Below, piece after piece: positions 6,080 to 10,933 of a stretch of DNA of 10,933 nt (its first letter is position 1; each line of letters starts with the position of its first letter). This DNA is from JBAXRT01 sp037131065. GTDB lineage: Bacteria > Bacteroidota > Bacteroidia > Bacteroidales > FEN-979. The position numbers and the translations under genes were made by a program. A model generated the notes under the pieces. The model saw only the letters and a program-made list of their open reading frames with translations, made no database searches and was not told the origin of the DNA. The DNA lies in NCBI GenBank assembly GCA_037131065.1, contig JBAXRT010000104.1:1-10933 (forward strand), read 5' to 3'.

Positions 6080-7641
6080 AAAAGAAATTCATCCTTTTCC
6101 TGGTAAGCCCGCGGCAAAAGTTTTGTAACTATCCTGCACAAACCGAACTGGCGAAGATCTTCGGAAAAAGACGATTCATGATTCCCCTGGCCCTTCCAAC
6201 ACTTGCAGCGTTGACGCCAGATGCCTTCGAGATCCACATCTACGATGAAGAGATTGAAAGCCTGCCGGAACATATAAAACCCGACCTGGTCGGAATCACT
6301 ACTCTTGCTGCAACCGCAAAGCGTGCATTTTTTCTTGGCGACAAGTTCCGGGAAATTGGAGCAAAAGTCGTTTTCGGGGGGGCCTATGCCTCCTATATGA
6401 CCGATGAGGCACTCCTTCACGGCGACAGCGTGATCGTGGGTGAAGCGGAGAACTCGTGGCCTGTCTTCCTGAAAGATTTTGAAAACGGGCAGATCCGCAG
6501 GATTTACAGGCCTGACGGGATGGTGCCATATCTTTCCCAACCCCCGCCACGCTGGGATCTCGTCAATATGAAGCGTATCTTCCAGGTTGGAATCCAGGTT
6601 TCAAGAGGATGTCCCTTCAACTGCGATTTTTGTCTTGTTTCCAAGACTTTTGGACGCGAGATGCGATATCGCTCCATCGGGAATGTGGTGGATGAGATCA
6701 GATCGGCTCCGACGAAATATTTTTTCTTTGTGGATGACAACCTCACCTTCAACAAAAATTACGTGAAGGAGCTGATGAAAGCGCTCATCCCGCTCCGAAT
6801 CTCCTGGGGATGTATGTGCAGCATCGATGTGGCGAAGGATGAAGAGTTGCTGAAGCTGATGGCTGAAGCCGGTTGCTTCAACATCCTGATCGGTTTTGAA
6901 TCACTCAGTCCTGCAAGCCTTACCGAGGCAAACAAGGGACACAACCAGGGAGGAAAAAATTATGCCGAAGCGATCAGGCGGATCAACGGAGCAGGGATCC
7001 ATATCAATGCGAGTTTTGTCGTCGGGTTCGACAGTGATACCCTTGCTTCATTCGACCGGATCTTTGATTTTACCATGGAACATCACCTTCCCTTTGTCAA
7101 TCTTCACCTGCTTAGCGCTCCCCCGGGAACGGCAATCTTCGACAAATTATCCGGGGAAGGACGACTTTCCGGATACAACTCTGACCTGGGGGGCGGGCAT
7201 ATCCCCAATATGCATTATAAGAACATGTCGCAAGAGGCAATCTTTGAAAAGTATATGGAGACGGTCGAAAGGCTTTTCTTTTTCAGAACCATCCGGGAAA
7301 AGGCCCTGGCCCTCTTTGAAGGTGGCAATTTTACGCGCCCCGGGGGAGAGATCCCATTCCTGCTGAAGATGCGTCTTGTAGTTATCACTTTCCAGGCATT
7401 TCTATTCACATCCGATCCTGACCGTCGTAAACTGCTCTTCACCATGATCCACCTGGTCAGGTCAAAAAAAGTAGCAGTCGACAAAGGGTTCGGGTTCCTT
7501 ATCTCAATACTAGGATTCAACAGGCATATTCTTGAACACCGGCGAAACCATAATCAGTACATGGACCTGATACGGTCAAGGAACAAAGATTACCGGAAAG
7601 AGCCGGGAGTTCATACTGATCTTAAATCGCACATTGCATGA
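6076..7641 (+). CDS. B12-binding-domain radical SAM enzyme
   Basis: The protein has 521 residues. An N-terminal cobalamin-binding Rossmann-like region (about 35-150) includes PLALPTLAALTPD (37-49), VGITTLAAT (72-80) and VVFGGAYAS (98-106). No DxHxxG motif is seen, so cobalamin would be bound without a protein His ligand, as in many BchE/HpnP-like proteins. The radical SAM core begins near 170, with the 4Fe-4S cysteines C179, C183 and C186 in GCPFNCDFC and the supporting GREMRYRS (193-200), FFFVDDN and GFESL. A long C-terminal region (about 400-521) resembles the extra domain of hopanoid-type members. Such enzymes methylate unactivated carbons or form rings on lipids and tetrapyrroles; acyl-chain methylation or cyclisation is the natural guess here. 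ATGA overlaps join it to both neighbours. Confidence 0.87.
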   Translation: MKKKFILFLVSPRQKFCNYPAQTELAKIFGKRRFMIPLALPTLAALTPDAFEIHIYDEEIESLPEHIKPDLVGITTLAATAKRAFFLGDKFREIGAKVVFGGAYASYMTDEALLHGDSVIVGEAENSWPVFLKDFENGQIRRIYRPDGMVPYLSQPPPRWDLVNMKRIFQVGIQVSRGCPFNCDFCLVSKTFGREMRYRSIGNVVDEIRSAPTKYFFFVDDNLTFNKNYVKELMKALIPLRISWGCMCSIDVAKDEELLKLMAEAGCFNILIGFESLSPASLTEANKGHNQGGKNYAEAIRRINGAGIHINASFVVGFDSDTLASFDRIFDFTMEHHLPFVNLHLLSAPPGTAIFDKLSGEGRLSGYNSDLGGGHIPNMHYKNMSQEAIFEKYMETVERLFFFRTIREKALALFEGGNFTRPGGEIPFLLKMRLVVITFQAFLFTSDPDRRKLLFTMIHLVRSKKVAVDKGFGFLISILGFNRHILEHRRNHNQYMDLIRSRNKDYRKEPGVHTDLKSHIA

Positions 7642-8687
7642 ACCCCTTTAAACACATCGGGATCATCGGAGAAGGGAAGATGGGTACAAACCTTTTTTAC
7701 TTCCTTCTCGACCATGGCTGTTTCCTGAGATGGATCTGCAGCGGGCAGGCTGAAATTGAAAAGATCCGGAAAACATTTTTAAAGCGGATCTTCAGGGCCA
7801 AGGATTCTGGCATCATCACTCAGGCAGGCTATGAATCATTGCTGAACGGAACCCTGATCAATGACAATTTTGAGGCAATTTCGGATTGTGACCTCGTGAT
7901 CGAGGCAGTAACGGAAGATATTTCAACTAAAAAAGAAATCTTCAAAGATCTTGTTAAACTCACAAGACCGGGAACCATCATCGCCTCCAACTCATCTTCT
8001 ATCTTACCCGGGAAATTGCTCCCATCAATTGAACAGGCTCCATTTTTCCTTGGTCTTCATTTTTTCTACCCGGTCGCTCTGAAAAACATCGTTGAGGTCA
8101 TTACCCCGGAATCTCTCTCCACAGGTTCACTGGACAAAATAAAAGATTTCCTCACCTTTATTGATCGAAGATATATTGTTCTGGATGAAAACTCCGCTTT
8201 CATACTGAACAGGATCTTTCTTGATTTCCAGAATGAGGCTTTTTTACTGGCCTTTCAGGGAAAGATCTCCTTTGCCCGGCTCGACTCCGTCGTACGCGAG
8301 CATTTTTTTCCAGTCGGTGTGTTTGAATTCTTTGATTCCGTGGGGATCGATCTGATGCTCACCTCCATCAGGAACTATGTGGAACATTACCTGAACAGGG
8401 ACCACTATTCAGCATTGATCGGGTTTCTGGATCAGATGGTCAGAAAGGGCCACCTGGGGAAAAAATCATCAAAAGGTTTCTATCAATATTCCGGAGATCA
8501 GGTCATTGAACCCGATTTCACGGAATTATCCCGGGATGTGAACACCGGGGAGATCACTGAATACCTTCGTTTCCAGTTCCAGGGTACTGTCAGGAGGTAC
8601 ACAGTCCAGTCGGGACTTTCACTTGTGGAGATGAATGAGGCCATCAGGGAGTACTTTTCTATCGAAAAGGGTCCTTTTGATTTTTAA
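7638..8687 (+). CDS. 3-hydroxyacyl-CoA dehydrogenase family protein with partial second C-terminal domain
   Basis: The protein has 349 residues. The N-terminal NAD-binding fold has GEGKMG (11-16, GxGxxG). Residues Ser120, His141, Glu153 and Asn191 match the spacing of the human enzyme's catalytic set (Ser137, His158, Glu170, Asn208), so it should be active. The usual HFFNP reads HFFYP (Tyr144). The first C-terminal domain ends near GKKSSKGFYQYSG (274-286), where a normal short enzyme would stop. About 60 further residues follow, ending in MNEAIREYFSIEKGPFDF, which looks like the first half of a second C-terminal domain cut at its GPFE motif. It could interconvert beta-keto and beta-hydroxy thioesters and replace a FabG-type ketoreductase, which is absent here (inference). 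It overlaps the radical SAM gene by ATGA. Confidence 0.88.
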   Translation: MNPFKHIGIIGEGKMGTNLFYFLLDHGCFLRWICSGQAEIEKIRKTFLKRIFRAKDSGIITQAGYESLLNGTLINDNFEAISDCDLVIEAVTEDISTKKEIFKDLVKLTRPGTIIASNSSSILPGKLLPSIEQAPFFLGLHFFYPVALKNIVEVITPESLSTGSLDKIKDFLTFIDRRYIVLDENSAFILNRIFLDFQNEAFLLAFQGKISFARLDSVVREHFFPVGVFEFFDSVGIDLMLTSIRNYVEHYLNRDHYSALIGFLDQMVRKGHLGKKSSKGFYQYSGDQVIEPDFTELSRDVNTGEITEYLRFQFQGTVRRYTVQSGLSLVEMNEAIREYFSIEKGPFDF

Positions 8688-8712
8688 CCAGACAATCTGC
8701 CTCGATTTTCCT

Positions 8713-8720
8713 TATTTTTG
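8713..8720 (+). promoter_or_regulatory. Bacteroidota-type -7 promoter element TATTTTTG
   Basis: TATTTTTG fits TAnnTTTG and lies 23 bases before the cytochrome start, in the 56-bp gap after the dehydrogenase gene. No good -33 TTG is seen at normal spacing. The box lies in the left arm of a small AT-rich inverted repeat (TTATTTT, 8-base loop, AAAATAA, 8712-8733), which may be chance in such AT-rich sequence. It suggests that the cytochrome and ketosynthase form a separate transcription unit. Confidence 0.5.
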
Positions 8721-8743
8721 TTAAATAAAATAATTTACTAACC

Positions 8744-9130
8744 ATGAAAAAAACAACACCATTTCTTGCTCTGATCGCCGGTATCGTTCTTCTTGTATTT
8801 TTCAGTTTCCAGGCTAGGACCGTCACAGGCAGCGGGAAAGGAACGGCCAGTTCCCCCACAATGCCTGACAGCATCATGAACTTCGTTCAGAAATCATGTA
8901 TGGCATGCCATACGAATGATGGCAACGGGATGGCAAAAGCCCACGTCAATTTTGACAAATGGGATTCCTACGGAGAAAAAAAGCAGCCGGGCAAAGCCCA
9001 GGACATTTGTGATGTGCTCACAAAAGGTAAAATGCCCCCGAAGGGATTCAGGGCAAACAATCCCGATGCGGTTCCCACGGAAAAGGATATAAAAATGGTT
9101 TGCGCCTGGGCAGCCACCTTTAAAAAATAG
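8744..9130 (+). CDS. Small exported monohaem c-type cytochrome / haem-binding protein
   Basis: The protein has 128 residues. An N-terminal signal or membrane anchor (MKK followed by a hydrophobic stretch to about 22) directs it to the periplasm. A single CMACH motif (52-56) binds haem c covalently, and Met97 in GKMPPKG is the likely second axial ligand. Cys89 and Cys120 lie outside the haem motif and could form a disulfide. The size and layout suit a short cytochrome c or haem-binding domain protein of the kind common in Bacteroidota. Its place directly before the ketosynthase (7 bp gap) is unexpected; it may feed electrons to, or take them from, a redox tailoring step on the exported product, or may simply have been inserted there. 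No function can be assigned from sequence alone. Confidence 0.85.
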   Translation: MKKTTPFLALIAGIVLLVFFSFQARTVTGSGKGTASSPTMPDSIMNFVQKSCMACHTNDGNGMAKAHVNFDKWDSYGEKKQPGKAQDICDVLTKGKMPPKGFRANNPDAVPTEKDIKMVCAWAATFKK

Positions 9131-9137
9131 AAGATCG

Positions 9138-10358
9138 ATGAGCCGGAGGGTTGTTGTAACAGGGATGAGCATAATTTCATCGCTTGGTCTCGATTTGAAT
9201 ACCAACTGGGAAAGCCTGCTCTCCGGAAAGAGCGGGGTGAAAAAGATCACCCTTTTTGATGCTTCATCATTGGTGACAAAAATCGCTGCTGAGGTCCCAT
9301 CGACTTTTGATGAGTACGCCAGATCCCGGATAAAAAAACGTGCCTCCGGGCAAATGACACGCGTAACGCGCATGTGTGTGGTTGCTGCTAAAGATGCCGT
9401 TAAAAACTCAGGGATCGATTTTTCCCTTACCGACCGGAGCAGGTGCTGTGTGGTGATTGGCGCCGTGAACACAGGGAACTCAAGCGCAGAGCAAGATACT
9501 ACCCCACAGAACACCGTCTTCAAAGGAATGACGAATGCGATGCCGGCATGGATCTCCCTTGAATATCAGATCCTCGGTCCCTCCTACGCCATTAATACAG
9601 CTTGTGCCTCCTCTGCCTACGCCATCGCCAATGGATTTGATCTCATCCGGAATGGTATGGCTGATGTGGTGATTGCCGGGGGAGCCGATTCAATTGTCAA
9701 TAAAGAGGAGATTGAAGGGTTCAACGCCCTCTATGCCCTCTCGGTTGCCAATGATCCACCCGAAAAGGCAAGCAAGCCTTTTTCGGCCGACCGTGATGGT
9801 TTTGTGATCGGCGAAGGAGCAGGGGCCCTCGTTCTGGAAGCACGTGAACATGCAGAAGCCAGGCATGCCCATATTCATGCAGAGATCGCCGGCTACGGGC
9901 TGACAAGCGAAGGATACAACATCATGGCTCCGATGAAGGATGGTGAAGGAATGGCAGTTACCATGGAGAAGGCCATTCTCCATTCGGGCATTTCAAAAGA
10001 TGAGATGGGATATATCAATGCCCACGGAACCTCCACCGAACTGAATGATCTTTTCGAAACCCTCGCGATCAAAAAGGTTTTCGGCGAAAAAGCGTTTAAT
10101 ATACCTGTCTCCTCCTCAAAATCAATGGTCGGACATACCATCGGTGCAGCCGGGGCCATCGAGGCCATCATCACGATCCTCAGTCTCGAACACGGAATGC
10201 TCCCACCGACCATCAACCTTGACAACCCTGATCCACAACTCGATCTGGACTATATTCCGAACCATTCAAGGGCAGCCGATATAAGGGCCGCCCTCTCGAA
10301 TTCATTTGGTTTCGGCGGTCATAATGCAACCCTTGTTTTCAGAAAGCACATGGGTTGA
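9138..10358 (+). CDS. FabF-type beta-ketoacyl-ACP synthase II, fully catalytic
   Basis: The protein has 406 residues, normal FabF length. The start is RRVVVTGM (3-10). The catalytic residues are all present: Cys156 in NTACASSA, His296 in NAHGTST, and Lys328 with His333 in SKSMVGHTIGAAG. The gating and C-terminal motifs PFSADRDGFVIGEGAG (214-229) and SFGFGGHN are intact. It should perform decarboxylative Claisen condensation of malonyl-ACP with an acyl-ACP, elongating the chain by two carbons. It is the only ketosynthase in the window with a complete active site, so it is the likely elongating enzyme. The dead paralogue at 32-1099 may be its partner. It starts 7 bp after the cytochrome gene. 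Housekeeping FabF cannot be excluded from sequence alone, but the context argues for a cluster-specific copy. Confidence 0.93.
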   Translation: MSRRVVVTGMSIISSLGLDLNTNWESLLSGKSGVKKITLFDASSLVTKIAAEVPSTFDEYARSRIKKRASGQMTRVTRMCVVAAKDAVKNSGIDFSLTDRSRCCVVIGAVNTGNSSAEQDTTPQNTVFKGMTNAMPAWISLEYQILGPSYAINTACASSAYAIANGFDLIRNGMADVVIAGGADSIVNKEEIEGFNALYALSVANDPPEKASKPFSADRDGFVIGEGAGALVLEAREHAEARHAHIHAEIAGYGLTSEGYNIMAPMKDGEGMAVTMEKAILHSGISKDEMGYINAHGTSTELNDLFETLAIKKVFGEKAFNIPVSSSKSMVGHTIGAAGAIEAIITILSLEHGMLPPTINLDNPDPQLDLDYIPNHSRAADIRAALSNSFGFGGHNATLVFRKHMG

Positions 10359-10384
10359 CCGTTATACAAAAAAAATTATTTTTG
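10355..10384 (+). promoter_or_regulatory. Bacteroidota-type promoter: TTG, 19-bp spacer, TATTTTTG
   Basis: A TTG at 10355-10357, 19 bases, then TATTTTTG at 10377-10384 matches the -33/-7 arrangement of Bacteroidota promoters. The -7 box lies 16 bases before the acyl carrier protein start. The nine bases TTATTTTTG are identical to those upstream of the cytochrome gene. It is the best formed of the three candidate promoters, though the -33 part overlaps the end of the ketosynthase gene. Confidence 0.55.
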
Positions 10385-10400
10385 CAGAAAATATATTCTG

Positions 10401-10709
10401 ATGGCACCGATAACCGAAACGACGAGAAAAGAGGTGAAAGAGATTGTGTACAATTTTTTTTCTGAAGAGTGTGAAGTTGACAAAACCACGATCAATGACC
10501 AGACGAACATCATCAGGGACCTTGACGGCGATTCGCTGATGTTCCTTGAACTGATCGAGATTTTCAAGAAAAAATACAACCTGGAGATCGAATTGAAAAC
10601 CATCGGGAAATATGCCGTCAAGCACCCTGTCTCTACAATCGGTGAACTAATCGGTATGCAGATGCTCATCATTGAGCATGAAAACCGGCTTCTCGAAATG
10701 GTAAAATAA
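10401..10709 (+). CDS. Acyl carrier protein
   Basis: This is a 102-residue helical acidic protein with the phosphopantetheine site LDGDSLMFLEL (41-51); Ser45 is the predicted attachment point. Hydrophobic helix 2 (LMFLELIEIFKKKY) follows as expected. It is longer than a housekeeping ACP (about 78 residues), mainly through a C-terminal tail after residue 80, and it has a DGDS rather than the usual GADS/GVDS. It would carry the growing chain for the ketosynthase, FabZ-like and other enzymes of the locus. It follows its own promoter-like sequence and precedes the FabD-like gene by 12 bp, in the same reading frame. An 8-T run lies at codons 18-21. Confidence 0.88.
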   Translation: MAPITETTRKEVKEIVYNFFSEECEVDKTTINDQTNIIRDLDGDSLMFLELIEIFKKKYNLEIELKTIGKYAVKHPVSTIGELIGMQMLIIEHENRLLEMVK

Positions 10710-10721
10710 AACCAACTGCTC

Positions 10722-10933
10722 TTGTCCCAAAACGGTATCGTTTTTCTCTTTCCGGCTTTTGCCAATGATTACAGGGAAAACGATTCATTCACCATCCCGG
10801 GTTTTCAGCCCCTGTTTCGCTCACTTCTTGAAATAGCGGCTGAAAGGCTTGACCATGAGCTTCTGACCTTTGATGCGTCAGGTAACAACTTCCTGGATCA
10901 AAGTTTACGGAATCAGTACATCTCCTACATCCA
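10722..10933 (+). CDS. Partial FabD/malonyl-CoA:ACP acyltransferase-like protein, N-terminus only
   Basis: The frame is open from the ACP stop to the window edge (about 70 codons) with no in-frame ATG. TTG at 10722 is the best start, giving MSQNGIVFLFPAFANDY. The opening VFLFP-x resembles the FVFPGQGSQ start of acyltransferase domains, and the later LDQSLRNQYISYI resembles the segment before the QPxxF region. In place of GQGSQ it reads AFAND, so the oxyanion Gln of FabD is not obvious. The catalytic GHSLG serine motif would lie beyond the edge and cannot be checked. Its position after an ACP supports malonyl loading. It could be another alpha/beta-fold transferase. Confidence 0.55.
   Translation, partial: MSQNGIVFLFPAFANDYRENDSFTIPGFQPLFRSLLEIAAERLDHELLTFDASGNNFLDQSLRNQYISYI

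Noticed and set aside
5938..6540. Minus-strand open frame of 200 residues
   Set aside because: Opposite the KAS III-like and radical SAM genes; composition is that of a shadow frame with no family motif.
6896..7366. Plus-strand open frame of 156 residues within the radical SAM gene
   Set aside because: Out-of-frame with a well-supported gene; low-complexity, Arg/Ser-rich translation without motifs.
8894..9523. Minus-strand open frame of 209 residues
   Set aside because: Opposite the cytochrome and ketosynthase genes, both of which have strong catalytic motifs on the plus strand.

Overview
The window is a densely packed, single-strand (+) lipid or polyketide biosynthesis locus, most likely from a member of the Bacteroidota. 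The phylum call rests on three points. The first gene is a degenerate ketosynthase of the kind found in flexirubin and aryl-polyene type clusters. It is followed by a deacetylase/LolA/lipoprotein set typical of those clusters. The three widest intergenic gaps (42-56 bp) each contain a TAnnTTTG element, the -7 box of Bacteroidota promoters, while Shine-Dalgarno sequences are mostly weak or absent. Species, final product and the genes beyond both ends cannot be read from this window.

Layout by inferred transcription unit. (1) 32-3029: ketosynthase-like/chain-length-factor-like protein, membrane-anchored polysaccharide deacetylase, LolA-like carrier, and a small LolB-like lipoprotein, all overlapping or abutting. 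An 8-bp tandem repeat (1-32) directly precedes the first start codon. (2) 3086-8687: FabZ-like hot-dog protein, two adjacent crotonase-family proteins, a KAS III-like condensing enzyme, a B12-binding radical SAM enzyme and a 3-hydroxyacyl-CoA dehydrogenase. The last three junctions are all ATGA overlaps. This unit is preceded by a perfect 20-bp palindrome next to a TACCTTTG box. (3) 8744-10358: a small exported c-type cytochrome and a canonical, fully catalytic FabF-type ketosynthase. (4) 10401 to the end: an acyl carrier protein and the start of a FabD/malonyl-transferase-like protein cut by the window edge.

Taken together (inference): carrier protein, transferase, active ketosynthase and a catalytically dead ketosynthase partner would build an acyl chain. 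Beta-carbon processing appears to use a CoA-type 3-hydroxyacyl dehydrogenase and crotonases alongside a FabZ-like protein, with no SDR ketoreductase and no enoyl reductase in the window. That would suit an unsaturated or polyene-like chain, unless those enzymes lie outside. The KAS III-like enzyme and the B12 radical SAM enzyme are the likely tailoring or priming steps. LolA and the lipoprotein suggest delivery of a hydrophobic product to the outer membrane. The combination is recognisably related to flexirubin/aryl-polyene loci but lacks their diagnostic ammonia-lyase and DarA-type genes here, so the product may be different and undescribed.
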